Source of the DNA: Taibaiella soli
GTDB lineage: Bacteria; Bacteroidota; Bacteroidia; Chitinophagales; Chitinophagaceae
Length of the DNA stretch: 64,000 nucleotides
NCBI RefSeq assembly: GCF_003236175.1
Contig: NZ_QKTW01000019.1
Location: 1-64,000, forward strand
Direction of reading: 5' to 3'
The position numbers were made by a program, and so were the translations under genes. The notes under the pieces were generated by a model. The model made no database searches and had not been told where the DNA came from. It worked only from the letters and a program-made list of their open reading frames with translations. Shown piece after piece: positions 35,499 to 44,246 of this stretch (positions within the stretch are counted from its first letter, which is position 1; the number at the start of each line of letters is the position of its first letter).

Positions 35499-36461
35499 AT
35501 GCAATTTCTCGATTTTGAAAAGCCGCTGGAAGAGCTTTATGCCCAGATGGACAAGCTGAAAGATATGGCGGCCAAAAATCAGGTTGATGTAAGCGCCACC
35601 ATTCGTGAACTGGAGGCTTCTATCGAAAAAACACGTACGCAACTATATGAAAATCTCACTCCATGGCAGCGCGTGCAACTCAGCCGCCATCCGGAGCGTC
35701 CATACACACTTTACTATATTGAGAAAATCTTCACTGAATTTACGGAGCTGTATGGCGACCGTCAGGTAAAAGATGACAAAGCTATGGTGGGTGGTATGGC
35801 TAAACTGAACGGCATGCCAGTAATGGTAATCGGTCAGCAGAAAGGCATTAATACTAAAATGCGTCAGATGCGCAACTTTGGCATGGCTAATCCCGAAGGC
35901 TACCGTAAGGCATTGCGTCTCATGAAGATGGCCGAAAAATTCAACCATCCGATCATTACATTTATTGACACGCCGGGTGCTTATCCGGGTCTTGAAGCCG
36001 AAGAACGCGGGCAAGGCGAAGCAATTGCGCGTAACCTGTTTGAAATGGTAAACCTGAAAGTGCCGGTAATCTGTGTGATCATCGGCGAAGGTGCTTCGGG
36101 TGGTGCGCTGGGCATCGGTATCGGCGATAAAGTTGCCATGCTGGAAAATACCTGGTACACTGTAATTTCTCCGGAAAACTGCTCGACAATCCTGTGGCGC
36201 AGCTGGGATTTCAAGGTAAAGGCAGCAGAACAACTGCGTCTTACTTCTAAAGACATGAAAGGCTTTAACCTTGTAGACGATGTAGTGAAAGAACCACTGG
36301 GTGGCGCACATGCAAAACCAGAAGAAATGGCGGTTACCCTGAAAGAATACCTGATCAAATCTATCAACGAACTTACGCCGATCGACGCAGAACAACGTAT
36401 TGAGGACCGTATCGAGAAGTTCTCTAAAATGGGCTTTTACGACGAGGTTCCGGTATCATAA
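35499..36461 (+). CDS. accA: Acetyl-CoA carboxylase carboxyltransferase subunit alpha
   Basis: 320 residues. With AccD it transfers carboxyl from carboxybiotin to acetyl-CoA, giving malonyl-CoA for fatty acid synthesis. Signatures: an N-terminal coiled region, [83 protein letters not shown] and [12 protein letters not shown]. Length is normal. accD is not nearby. Ends in its own terminator. Confidence 0.96.
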   Translation: MQFLDFEKPLEELYAQMDKLKDMAAKNQVDVSATIRELEASIEKTRTQLYENLTPWQRVQLSRHPERPYTLYYIEKIFTEFTELYGDRQVKDDKAMVGGMAKLNGMPVMVIGQQKGINTKMRQMRNFGMANPEGYRKALRLMKMAEKFNHPIITFIDTPGAYPGLEAEERGQGEAIARNLFEMVNLKVPVICVIIGEGASGGALGIGIGDKVAMLENTWYTVISPENCSTILWRSWDFKVKAAEQLRLTSKDMKGFNLVDDVVKEPLGGAHAKPEEMAVTLKEYLIKSINELTPIDAEQRIEDRIEKFSKMGFYDEVPVS

Positions 36462-36484
36462 ATTTTTTATTTCAAGAAGAAGTC

Positions 36485-36516
36485 AAAGCAGGCCGGATAT
36501 ATTTCCAGCCTGCTTT
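36485..36516 (+). terminator. Terminator of accA
   Basis: AAAGCAGGC (36485-36493) pairs with GCCTGCTTT (36508-36516), loop of 14 bases, then TTCGTTTTTT. Confidence 0.82.
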
Positions 36517-36587
36517 TTCGTTTTTTGCCCACTGAATATAAGCGCATTACAAGAGCAATGTGGTCATTTGCTTACATTTCCCCGCAA

Positions 36588-36630
36588 TATCGAATTAGCT
36601 ATTTATCCAATTAACCTTTTAAGCCATTTA
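36588..36630. repeat. TTATCCAATTAACC word repeat
   Basis: A short block (ATTTATCCAATTAACCTTTTAAGCC and similar) of the TTAACC family lies in the accA-dapA gap, just before the dapA -7 element. Confidence 0.45.
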
Positions 36631-36633
36631 TCG

Positions 36634-36641
36634 TAATTTTG
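36634..36641 (+). promoter_or_regulatory. Putative -7 element of dapA
   Basis: TAATTTTG matches TANNTTTG; it would leave a leader of about 75 bases before the dapA ATG at 36722. Confidence 0.38.
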
Positions 36642-36721
36642 GCCCGGCCAATGCCGATATCATATCGGCTTTAACCTTAAAGAAGTAACGCAGACAACTG
36701 CGATCCAATAAAATCAAATTT

Positions 36722-37606
36722 ATGTCGAACATGTTTCGTGGTACCGGCGTAGCGCTGGTGACGCCGTTTAAAGAAGATCTCTCTATTGATTTTGATGCAC
36801 TCGCTAAACTCATTGACCACGTAATTGACAATGGTGTCAACTATCTGGTAGCGCTGGGCACAACAGCTGAAACCCCAACTCTTACTGACGAAGAAAAGAA
36901 GCAGATCCTCGCATTTGTCATCAAGCACAACAACAATCGGGTACCCGTAGTATGTGGCATGGGCGGTAACAATACAGCCGAAATCGTAAATCAGCTGAAA
37001 ACCTATGACCTCAACGGTGTAGCAGGTATTCTGACTGTGGCACCATATTATAACAAGCCGTCTCAGGAAGGCATGTATCAGCATTTCAAAGCAATCGCTG
37101 AAGCGACTAAACTGCCAATCATTTTATACAACGTTCCAGGACGTACAGCCAGCAACATTTTGCCAGCTACTGCACTGCGCATCGCAAACGAATTCGCTCA
37201 TGTAATTGCAATTAAGGAAGCCAGCGGCAACCTTGTTCAATGCATGGAACTCGTACAAAACAAACCGGCGCATTTTGCAATTCTCTCTGGCGACGACAAC
37301 CTCGTACTGCCGCAAATTGCAATTGGTATGGAAGGCGTGATTTCGGTTGCTGCCAACTCTTATCCCAAAGATTTTACCAACATGGTAAACGCTGCACTGG
37401 CTGGTAATTTTAATGAATCACGCGCGCTGCATTATAAACTGCTGAAAGGAATTGATCTGCTGTTTGCGGAAGGTAATCCGGTAGGCGTAAAATGTGCACT
37501 TAACCTGATGAACATTTGCAAAAATACACTCCGCCTGCCGCTCGTAACGGCTACTGCAGGCTTACAACAAAACACAAAAGAATTCGTCGATACACTGAAA
37601 GGATAA
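36722..37606 (+). CDS. dapA: 4-hydroxy-tetrahydrodipicolinate synthase
   Basis: 294 residues forming a TIM barrel that condenses pyruvate with aspartate semialdehyde in the lysine/diaminopimelate pathway. Signatures: GTGVALVTPF, LGTTAETPTLTDEE, the GILTVAPYYNKPSQEGMYQHF segment, ILYNVPGRTASN and the Schiff-base lysine in VIAIKEASGN. The start MSNMFRG (ATG) has a second in-frame ATG at codon 4. The gene is monocistronic with a very strong terminator. Confidence 0.95.
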   Translation: MSNMFRGTGVALVTPFKEDLSIDFDALAKLIDHVIDNGVNYLVALGTTAETPTLTDEEKKQILAFVIKHNNNRVPVVCGMGGNNTAEIVNQLKTYDLNGVAGILTVAPYYNKPSQEGMYQHFKAIAEATKLPIILYNVPGRTASNILPATALRIANEFAHVIAIKEASGNLVQCMELVQNKPAHFAILSGDDNLVLPQIAIGMEGVISVAANSYPKDFTNMVNAALAGNFNESRALHYKLLKGIDLLFAEGNPVGVKCALNLMNICKNTLRLPLVTATAGLQQNTKEFVDTLKG

Positions 37607-37636
37607 TATCTTTCCAGGATGATCCTGACATAAATA

Positions 37637-37670
37637 AAATTAACCCCGGCAGTACTGCCGGGGTTAATTT
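37637..37670 (+). terminator. Terminator of dapA
   Basis: AAATTAACCCCGGCAGT and its exact reverse complement abut (17 bp each arm), followed by TTTT; the innermost bases must form the loop. Confidence 0.9.
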
Positions 37671-37690
37671 TTTGATACCTCATAAAAACA

Positions 37691-37718
37691 AAAGGCTGCG
37701 CCATGAGGCACAGCCTTT
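37691..37718 (-). terminator. Terminator of the following minus-strand T9SS gene
   Basis: AAAGGCTG (37691-37698) pairs with CAGCCTTT (37711-37718), with GCC/GGC inside after one mismatch; on the minus strand it is followed by TGTTTTTA. Confidence 0.82.
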
Positions 37719-37737
37719 CAAAAAAAGGAACACTTAT

Positions 37738-40128
37738 TTATTTTACTACTTTGATAGTTGTATGCTCACCTGTTGATTTATCTGTTACAGCGATGAAGTA
37801 AATACCTGAAACCCATCCTGAGGTATTAATATCAACTGTAGTACTGCCTTGAGCAGCGCTTACTTCAGATGTCTGCATTGTCTGACCTGTCTGATTGAAA
37901 ATATTGACACTTATTTTGCCAGCCTCGCTGCGTTGGATCGTCAAATGAGCGGTTGCCTGTACTCCTACCGGATTTGGCGTAACACCTGCTTTCATTTTGT
38001 TCGTCTTACTGTCTGATTTCAACACCACTACATTAGAGTAAGTCACTTTGCCATCTGTTTCATCCATTTTCAGGCGGTAGTATCTGCTCGTATTTGATGT
38101 TGGCGTTGTAAACTGATAATAATTTGTACCCGCTATATTTTTTGCGCTTACAGATCCGACAACCTTGTATTGAGCGGCATCTGTAGATAGTTCCACTTCA
38201 AATTTGTCCATATTCTTTTCATCCGTTGTTGTCCAGCTCAATACATCTGCATCATTTGCTGTTTGACCAGAGAAGCTGATCAACTTCAGATCCAGCGGCT
38301 GAGGGAAATTGATTGTGTATGTACCTGGCATACCCATTTGGCCCGCTGCATCAAGCGTCTCATAGCCAAACTTTACCAAACTATATCCAGAACCTGTAAA
38401 TTGTATCGCCAGTTTAGTAGGATCGTAATTTGTGATTTGCTGAAATACTGTTACTGGTGTACCGTCATACAATAGTTTCGCACCGCCCGTTGGTATTGAT
38501 GTAATAATTATAGTATTAGAAGCACCAAGTGCACCATCTTCCGGATCAGTTCCTTTTAGCGGACCGGGATTAGTCAACGTACCAGTGCCATTTAAAACGA
38601 GCGTACTGTTGTTTACAGGAAGCCCAATGTTATAAGTCTGATTAGTAGCTGTCGGATATTGTTCAATTCCAAAATCAATGTTAGCTACTGGCGCCAGATC
38701 CACCTGTACATTTACCATTCCGTTTGCGTTTCCGTCATTACCTGCGCCGAGACCAACATTTTCACCAGTAGAAACCCAAGCACCAGTCAAAGAAGACATT
38801 GAAGAGTTATCACCTACAGTCCCCTGCGTCTTGCTCACCTCCACCGAATAGGTTGTGTTGGAAGGAACTCCAGTTATCTGCCAGGTACCATCTGCGTTTA
38901 CTGGCACAGTTGCTACCACGGTGTCAACTTCCGGGTCTACAACATTAATGTATAGCTGAGTTGCATTTATTACACCAATACCGGTACCATTTACCGTATT
39001 ATCAGACAAGCCATTAGCATCATGAAACACATTGCCGCTAAGTGTCTGAGGCAAGCTTTTGGTTTCTACAAAAGACCCTGTCACTCCAATGATATCTATC
39101 CCGCCGGCAGAAAGGTTATTTGCTGCATCTGTTGTAAGTGGATATAAAGCATTATTAGTGTAGTTAAGAATATCTGCTGATGTGGAACCCGTAAAATCGG
39201 CAGGAATAATAGAATAGCCGTAAATGGTGGAACCCGCAGATAAGCCGAAGCTCGTGTAAGGAATAAATATTCCACCGATTGATTGCATCCCAACCCAGTC
39301 ATTAGACAATCCCATATCCGTTTGGACTGCAGCGTCACGACGATATACAGCCCAGTTATATGTATCCGTTATATCATTAGCGGCCCAAGTGCTATTGTCA
39401 GCTAAAACAACTGTGCTATAAGAGGTTGGATTACCGCCCGCATCTACGGAGAGAATTGCGGCTAATTTTACCTGACCATGTTGATTAGGCAGCCCTCTTT
39501 CAAAAATAACGGCTCCATTGCCTTCATTAGCATACACTTGTTGCGGTGTCTGAAACACGATATCAATCCGCTCGATATCATTAAAATTGCCGTAAGTCTC
39601 ATTCACATTACCAAAGATATTATCGGAACCACGATTCAAAAATTTGCCGGAAAAAGCATCCGTCATATCATTGCTGTATGAAGGTCGCATCTGAAAAGGA
39701 GTATGACGGTTGCCAGTATTACCATCGTACATACTATCCAAATTTTGGAAAAACATCTGATGTCTTATGCCCTGCACATTGGCATTGTCCACTCTACGGA
39801 ATGTAACTGTAGTTGGCAATGTTGAAGACATACCATATTTCTTACCCGACGATGTTGTAAAGTTTTGCAGTGCAAGATCATTATCTGTACGCCCCGTGTT
39901 GGTACCATATTGAGTAACAAAATTAGAGCCCCCCATAGCACCATTAGATGTAATAGTACTACCCGTACCCTGAACCCATAAAGTGTTTGCCTTAGTAATT
40001 GACTGCACCTGGGCATTAGTGATTACTGGTACCGAAAACAGCGCTGTTGTCACAAATGCTGCTGTTAAACCATTGAAAATCTGACTTTTCCTGTTCATTT
40101 TTTTGATATATTTTTCTTTATTGTTCAT
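37738..40128 (-). CDS. T9SS cargo protein with SdrD_B-like domain
   Basis: 796 residues with signal peptide (up to NAQ near residue 40). The N-terminal ~330 residues form a beta-rich region with no family I recognise (motifs RRVDNANVQGIRHQMFFQNLDS, NDIERIDIVF). A SdrD_B-like/Cna-B domain follows (LSGNVFHDANGLSDNTVNG, TWQITGVPSNTTYSVEV), then an Ig-like or cadherin-like region, an Ig/FN3-like LSWTTTDEKNMDKFEVELSTD domain and a C-terminal T9SS type A domain (VTPNPVGVQATAHLTI, TSGWVSGIYFIAV). Start could also be M11. A surface adhesin or structural role is inference. Confidence 0.82.
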   Translation of the reverse strand: MNNKEKYIKKMNRKSQIFNGLTAAFVTTALFSVPVITNAQVQSITKANTLWVQGTGSTITSNGAMGGSNFVTQYGTNTGRTDNDLALQNFTTSSGKKYGMSSTLPTTVTFRRVDNANVQGIRHQMFFQNLDSMYDGNTGNRHTPFQMRPSYSNDMTDAFSGKFLNRGSDNIFGNVNETYGNFNDIERIDIVFQTPQQVYANEGNGAVIFERGLPNQHGQVKLAAILSVDAGGNPTSYSTVVLADNSTWAANDITDTYNWAVYRRDAAVQTDMGLSNDWVGMQSIGGIFIPYTSFGLSAGSTIYGYSIIPADFTGSTSADILNYTNNALYPLTTDAANNLSAGGIDIIGVTGSFVETKSLPQTLSGNVFHDANGLSDNTVNGTGIGVINATQLYINVVDPEVDTVVATVPVNADGTWQITGVPSNTTYSVEVSKTQGTVGDNSSMSSLTGAWVSTGENVGLGAGNDGNANGMVNVQVDLAPVANIDFGIEQYPTATNQTYNIGLPVNNSTLVLNGTGTLTNPGPLKGTDPEDGALGASNTIIITSIPTGGAKLLYDGTPVTVFQQITNYDPTKLAIQFTGSGYSLVKFGYETLDAAGQMGMPGTYTINFPQPLDLKLISFSGQTANDADVLSWTTTDEKNMDKFEVELSTDAAQYKVVGSVSAKNIAGTNYYQFTTPTSNTSRYYRLKMDETDGKVTYSNVVVLKSDSKTNKMKAGVTPNPVGVQATAHLTIQRSEAGKISVNIFNQTGQTMQTSEVSAAQGSTTVDINTSGWVSGIYFIAVTDKSTGEHTTIKVVK

Positions 40129-40686
40129 TTTATTATCTTTTACTTATTTGTATTATTTATACTGCAAAGCTCGTATCCGGCGCCTTGGCCAAATTGCCCA
40201 AACGGACATGTTATTGGCCCAATGAGCCTTTTTTGGACGTTTATTTAAATTTTCCGTCTTACACTTCTATCAACTACAAATCGCTCAAGAAGCAAGTTTC
40301 TCTTCAATTGATTTTGTGAACCGGTATTAGAAAAACCTCGTTTGCAATTAGCCATATATCAACATGTGTGCCAAAAAGCAATTTTTAGCACCCGTTAACT
40401 TTACATTAATATTCTATCGAATTGAATAAAAAAAACATACATACAACTAATCAGCTGATTATTAGGATATATCATCCCCCTAATCCAAATGGCAGTTAAA
40501 TAATTTTATCCAACCCGGAAAAACTTTCGAAAGAAATAGGCTATCAAAAGGCGACCGGCGATTAATAAAAAGTAGCAAACACTATTATTTGTTTTCCGGA
40601 TTAGTCCGTGCGATCACCTCGTTTTTGTCTCAAATCGCTATTTTAGCGAGACTGCAGGAATTCCCTATAAATTGGTACCATTACTG
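40129..40686. other. Long intergenic region upstream of ahcY
   Basis: About 560 AT-rich bases between divergent genes with no plausible ORF. Visible items are a short inverted repeat AATCAGCTGATT at 40449-40460 flanked by CTA/TAG, and GGCCAAATTGCCC/TTGGCCCAATGAGCC words at 40186-40230. I looked for SAH or SAM riboswitch features ahead of ahcY and do not see them. Confidence 0.4.
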
Positions 40687-40694
40687 TAACTTTG
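40687..40694 (+). promoter_or_regulatory. Putative -7 element of ahcY
   Basis: TAACTTTG matches TANNTTTG, 26 bases before the ahcY ATG; the transcript would have a short leader. Confidence 0.45.
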
Positions 40695-40719
40695 CAAAAA
40701 ATTAAATAACAACGAGATC

Positions 40720-42048
40720 ATGAGTACAAACACTCGCTCTAACATCGATTTTAAACTGCCTTATAAGGTTGCGGATATTAGTCTTGCAGAATGGGGACGT
40801 AAAGAAATTAAACTGGCGGAAGCTGAAATGCCAGGTCTGATGGCACTGCGTGCTGAATATGGTGCTTCTAAGCCATTGGCTGGTGCTCGTATCGCTGGCT
40901 GTCTGCACATGACTATCCAAACTGCTGTGTTGATTGAAACGCTGGTAGAACTGGGTGCCGAAGTACGCTGGAGCTCTTGTAATATCTTCTCTACGCAAGA
41001 TCACGCTGCTGCTGCAATCGCTGCTGCAGGTATCGGTGTTTATGCATGGAAAGGCCAAAGCCTGGAAGAAGCTGATTGGTGTATCGAACAAACTTTGTTC
41101 TTCGGTGGTGAAGATCGTCCTTTGAATATGATCCTGGACGATGGTGGTGATCTGACTAATATCGTTTTTGATAAATACACAGAACTGATCCAGCATATCA
41201 AAGGTCTGTCTGAAGAAACAACTACAGGTGTTCACCGTCTATACGAACGCATGGCGAAAGGTACTTTGCCAATCCCTGCAATCAACGTAAATGACAGCGT
41301 TACTAAATCTAAATTCGACAACAAATACGGTTGTAAAGAATCACTGGTAGATGCGATCCGTCGTGCTACTGACGTAATGATGGCTGGTAAAGTAGCTGTT
41401 GTTGGCGGTTACGGTGACGTAGGTAAAGGTTCTGCAGAGTCTCTGCGTGGTGCCGGCGCTCGCGTAATCGTTACTGAAATTGATCCGATCTGTGCGCTGC
41501 AAGCTGCAATGGACGGTTTTGAAGTGAAGAAAATGATCGATGCAGTAAAAGAAGCTGATATCATCGTTACTGCTTCTGGTTGCCGCGACCTCATCACTGA
41601 AAAACATTTCCGTCTGATGAAGGATAAAGCGATCGTTTGTAACATCGGTCACTTCGATATCGAAATCGATATGGCTTGGTTGAACAACACTTATGGTAAT
41701 ACTAAAGACACAGTAAAACCACAGGTTGATATGTACACGATCGACGGTAAAGATATCATCGTTCTGGCTGAAGGCCGTCTGGTAAACCTGGGTTGTGCTA
41801 CAGGTCACCCATCTTTTGTAATGAGTAACTCTTTCACAAACCAGACACTGGCTCAGCTTGAACTGTGGACTAACCACGGCGCTTACGAAAACAAAGTGTA
41901 CGTTCTGCCTAAACACCTGGACGAAAAAGTAGCTCGTTTGCACCTCGCTAAAATCGGCGTTACACTGGACGAACTGACTGACGAACAAGCTGAATACCTC
42001 GGTATTCCTAAATTCGGTCCATTCAAAGCTGACCACTACCGTTACTAG
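40720..42048 (+). CDS. ahcY: Adenosylhomocysteinase (SAH hydrolase)
   Basis: 442 residues; splits S-adenosylhomocysteine into adenosine and homocysteine in the methyl cycle, with bound NAD. Signatures: [52 protein letters not shown], the Rossmann [46 protein letters not shown] and the C-terminal [11 protein letters not shown]. Its codon use is strongly biased (GGT, CTG, GTA/GTT), as expected of a highly expressed gene. It ends in a terminator flanked by inverted repeat words. Confidence 0.97.
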   Translation: MSTNTRSNIDFKLPYKVADISLAEWGRKEIKLAEAEMPGLMALRAEYGASKPLAGARIAGCLHMTIQTAVLIETLVELGAEVRWSSCNIFSTQDHAAAAIAAAGIGVYAWKGQSLEEADWCIEQTLFFGGEDRPLNMILDDGGDLTNIVFDKYTELIQHIKGLSEETTTGVHRLYERMAKGTLPIPAINVNDSVTKSKFDNKYGCKESLVDAIRRATDVMMAGKVAVVGGYGDVGKGSAESLRGAGARVIVTEIDPICALQAAMDGFEVKKMIDAVKEADIIVTASGCRDLITEKHFRLMKDKAIVCNIGHFDIEIDMAWLNNTYGNTKDTVKPQVDMYTIDGKDIIVLAEGRLVNLGCATGHPSFVMSNSFTNQTLAQLELWTNHGAYENKVYVLPKHLDEKVARLHLAKIGVTLDELTDEQAEYLGIPKFGPFKADHYRY

Positions 42049-42050
42049 TA

Positions 42051-42169
42051 TGCTGAAAGCCTAAGGCGTAAAGCTGAAAGCTTTCTCGAAATAAAATACA
42101 AAAGCCAGTTGATTCAATCAACTGGCTTTTTCCATTATCCTGAGGGGAAAGCTTTGAGCGTTAAGCCTC
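42051..42169. repeat. Inverted GCTGAAAGCCTAAGGC words flanking the ahcY terminator
   Basis: TGCTGAAAGCCTAAGGCGTA at 42051-42070 continuing AAGCTGAAAGC faces opposite-sense GAAAGCTTTGAGCGTTAAGCC at 42147-42167. The terminator 42100-42130 lies between. The right arm overlaps the folB stop codon. Confidence 0.65.
42100..42130 (+). terminator. Terminator of ahcY (probably bidirectional)
   Basis: AAAAGCCAGTTGAT (42100-42113) pairs with ATCAACTGGCTTTT (42117-42130) over a three-base loop, with further T; it may also stop folB transcripts from the other side. Confidence 0.9.
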
Positions 42170-42499
42170 AAATACGACTTGTGAGTATTTCACATCGCCT
42201 TGCATTGGCGGACGAAGCTTACGCACTGCTACTCTTACTTTTTCCGCTTCCGGAAATTCCAGCTTTAATGCTGCATGAATATTCTTTACAAAAGTTTCCA
42301 ATAACTGTCCCGGTTGATTAAAAATAGCGTAAACAGTCTGACTGATCACTGTATAATCGATGAATGGCCATTCACCAGCGTGTGCAACATTTACGAAAAC
42401 GTCGACATCAATTTCAAAATCATTACCCAAAATGTGCTCCTGTGGATAAAGTCCGTGAGGTGCATGCACATGAATGCCATGAAGCGAAACAGTAAACAT
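42161..42499 (-). CDS. folB: Dihydroneopterin aldolase
   Basis: 112 residues. Converts dihydroneopterin to hydroxymethyl-dihydropterin in folate synthesis. The family pattern LHGIHVHAPHGLYPQEHILGN-type start (with E21 region), then FIDYTVI, LLETFVKNIHAAL, and the catalytic lysine segment VRKLRPPM are present. Length is normal. Other folate genes are not adjacent. Confidence 0.93.
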   Translation of the reverse strand: MFTVSLHGIHVHAPHGLYPQEHILGNDFEIDVDVFVNVAHAGEWPFIDYTVISQTVYAIFNQPGQLLETFVKNIHAALKLEFPEAEKVRVAVRKLRPPMQGDVKYSQVVFEA

Positions 42500-42516
42500 A
42501 AGACTGATTTAGGCTG

Positions 42517-42524
42517 CAAAAGTA
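42517..42524 (-). promoter_or_regulatory. Putative -7 element of folB
   Basis: The minus strand reads TACTTTTG (TANNTTTG), about 18 bases before the folB start codon, implying a very short leader. Confidence 0.4.
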
Positions 42525-42534
42525 GTTTTTCTCG

Positions 42535-42606
42535 CGTCATTGCGACGAAGGAAGCAATCTGCACGTAATGTTGAACACATTATATTGTGCAGGTTGCTTC
42601 GTACCT
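42535..42606. repeat. Dispersed hairpin repeat (CATTGCGACGAAGGAAGCAATC type)
   Basis: GAAGCAATCTGCAC (42551-42564) pairs with GTGCAGGTTGCTTC (42587-42600), one mismatch, and inside TAATGT (42566-42571) pairs with ACATTA (42577-42582). The leading phrase CGTCATTGCGACGAAGGAAGCAATC closely resembles an intergenic repeat phrase seen in many bacteria. It probably folds on either strand; function unknown. Confidence 0.65.
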
Positions 42607-42717
42607 CCTAAAAAAGAAAGCCACAAAGAATACCTTTCGCGACTTTGCTCCTTAATTTGCTTTGCATGAAATGTACCTCTGAGTTGTCACCTTGAGCGCA
42701 GTCGGAATGGACGCAGA

Positions 42718-43794
42718 TCAGACATCAGCGATAAAGCTTCTCTTAAAACCAATCAGAGCTTTCTGCCGGGTTTGAAACTCATGCTCCGTCTGGTTAGTAA
42801 TTTCTGCTACTGTCATCGGCTTGCAGACGACAGTGTGATAGCCAAGATGATTACTGAGTCGTTGAGACTTGTCCACAGATAGTTTTCCAAACTCATATTT
42901 CGCAATCAGACGACCTTTTCGCAGTAACGCTTCATCAACCATTGTCAGCGGACTATTGAACGTACAGATCAACTGCACATTCAGAAAATCAGCGAGCAGT
43001 CCATCTGAGATATTCAACAGATTGGAAACAGCAGAACTATTGTTGATCCTGCGATCCATAATGATATTCTCTGCGTCTTCGATAATGATTACAGAATCCG
43101 GATTATCAATCAGCAAATCAATGAACGAAGGATGTGTTAAATCACCGGCGATATTGGGCGACAAAAACATTACCCGCTTTTTCAACTGACCAATCAGGTG
43201 ACGCAAGTAAGTGGTTTTGCCCGTGCCCGGAAGTCCGTGCAGCAGTACAATTCCTTTGTCATCCTTTTGTGCCAGTCGTTTCTTGATCGTTTGATCTACT
43301 GCTTTAAAATCATCCTCGTAGTACAGGTCAAAATCAAGTTTCGTCCGTTTAATTTCCATTGCTTTCAACGTGAGCTCGCCGCTTTCTGAAACAACGAGGT
43401 TAACCTCCCGTGGTTTTCTGCGCTGACGTTTTTTAAATTGGTTTATAAGGGCTGTTATTTCGTTTAAAAAAGCATCTTGTGTGCCATTGTGCATCATACA
43501 GCAATACTCCTTATCGAATTCCAGCAAACATCCGTTGCTAAAAATGATGATCGTTTCATCAAACTCGTTTGGTTTAATAGACGAAGTATGCCGTCTGTAT
43601 GTATAGGTATGTACAATAGAAGATTTATATTGCTCCTTTATTTTATCATAAGCTTTTTCACCGTCAATACTGTTTCTAAAAAAAACACTCGGCGGGTGAT
43701 TGAAATGGTAAAGGAACATGGATTTTGCATCGAGAAAATAATGACTCATCAAACCTGATGAAAATTTTATCTCTCGTGATTGCTGATTGTCCAT
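42718..43794 (-). CDS. BCS1-like AAA ATPase
   Basis: 358 residues. The N-terminal ~150 residues are unlike known domains; the C-terminal half is an AAA module with Walker A HGLPGTGKTTYL, Walker B SVIIIEDAENII, sensor 1 CTFNSP and an arginine-finger-like LLRKGRL segment, in the order of BCS1-type proteins. It has no signal or transmembrane segment, so a soluble remodeling ATPase is likely. No partner gene is adjacent; its 3' end overlaps an ATCAGACATCAGCGAT repeat, and downstream tRNA genes follow upstream of its start. Substrate unknown. Confidence 0.8.
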   Translation of the reverse strand: MDNQQSREIKFSSGLMSHYFLDAKSMFLYHFNHPPSVFFRNSIDGEKAYDKIKEQYKSSIVHTYTYRRHTSSIKPNEFDETIIIFSNGCLLEFDKEYCCMMHNGTQDAFLNEITALINQFKKRQRRKPREVNLVVSESGELTLKAMEIKRTKLDFDLYYEDDFKAVDQTIKKRLAQKDDKGIVLLHGLPGTGKTTYLRHLIGQLKKRVMFLSPNIAGDLTHPSFIDLLIDNPDSVIIIEDAENIIMDRRINNSSAVSNLLNISDGLLADFLNVQLICTFNSPLTMVDEALLRKGRLIAKYEFGKLSVDKSQRLSNHLGYHTVVCKPMTVAEITNQTEHEFQTRQKALIGFKRSFIADV

Positions 43795-43941
43795 CGTTGT
43801 TGTTTTAATATTTTAAAATATCGGCGCTATGCCGGATAGTCTTCACTACACTGTGAATATTTGCCTTATAAAAAGGCAGCCGATAGCATATTTCTGACCA
43901 AGCGCATAAAAAATACTTTTAAGGGTTAATGATAAAACATG

Positions 43942-44014
43942 TTGCGGCTATAGGATTCGAACCCATAACTACCATTGTATAAGAATGGCATTCTAACCGT
44001 TGAATTAAGCCGCA
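43942..44014 (-). tRNA. tRNA-Ile with anticodon UAU (atypical)
   Basis: A complete cloverleaf: acceptor TGCGGCT/AGCCGCA, D-stem ATTC/GAAT with loop AACGGTTA, anticodon stem CCATT/AATGG with loop CTTATAC, T-stem ATGGG/CCTAT with loop TTCGAAT, discriminator A. The loop gives anticodon TAT, which would read AUA. Bacteria usually read AUA with a lysidine-modified CAU tRNA, so a UAU isoacceptor is unusual. Position 1 is U paired with A. It lies four bases after the tRNA-Pro gene on the same strand, so the two are probably one transcript. Confidence 0.75.
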
Positions 44015-44018
44015 GTAG

Positions 44019-44091
44019 TATAGGAGACGGGACTCGAACCCGCAACCACTTCATCCCAAATGAAGTATCCGGCCAATCGGACTGCTCCTAT
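44019..44091 (-). tRNA. tRNA-Pro with anticodon UGG (atypical)
   Basis: Acceptor ATAGGAG/CTCCTAT, D-stem GTCC/GGAT, anticodon stem CTTCA/TGAAG with loop TTTGGGA (anticodon TGG), T-stem GCGGG/CCCGT with loop TTCGAGT, discriminator A. Bacterial tRNA-Pro normally begins with C1-G72; this one has A1-U72, and position 8 is C instead of the near-universal U. These departures suggest an accessory or degenerating tRNA rather than the housekeeping copy. Confidence 0.7.
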
Positions 44092-44168
44092 ATATACCGA
44101 AGGAAAATGCAACAGAACCGGCAACGAAGTATGTCACTACTAATTGCGTTAAGAAGCGCAACCGGTTC

Positions 44169-44187
44169 CACCGTTTTTCCTACGGTG
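44169..44187 (+). other. Weak hairpin upstream of the tRNA pair
   Basis: CACCGT (44169-44174) pairs with ACGGTG (44182-44187), followed by TTTTGTTT on the plus strand. It is short and could be a weak terminator; no plus-strand gene ends here, so its role is unclear. Confidence 0.3.
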
Positions 44188-44246
44188 TTTTGTTTATTCA
44201 TGTCATAGCGGTTCAGGGGCTGATTTAAACATCTGATGTTCTGCAA

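Noticed and set aside
40495-40719. SAH or SAM riboswitch ahead of ahcY
   Set aside because: I looked for the conserved elements of known SAH/SAM aptamers and did not find them.
40702-41235. Long minus-strand frame over ahcY
   Set aside because: It is an antisense shadow of a highly biased gene and has no independent signal.
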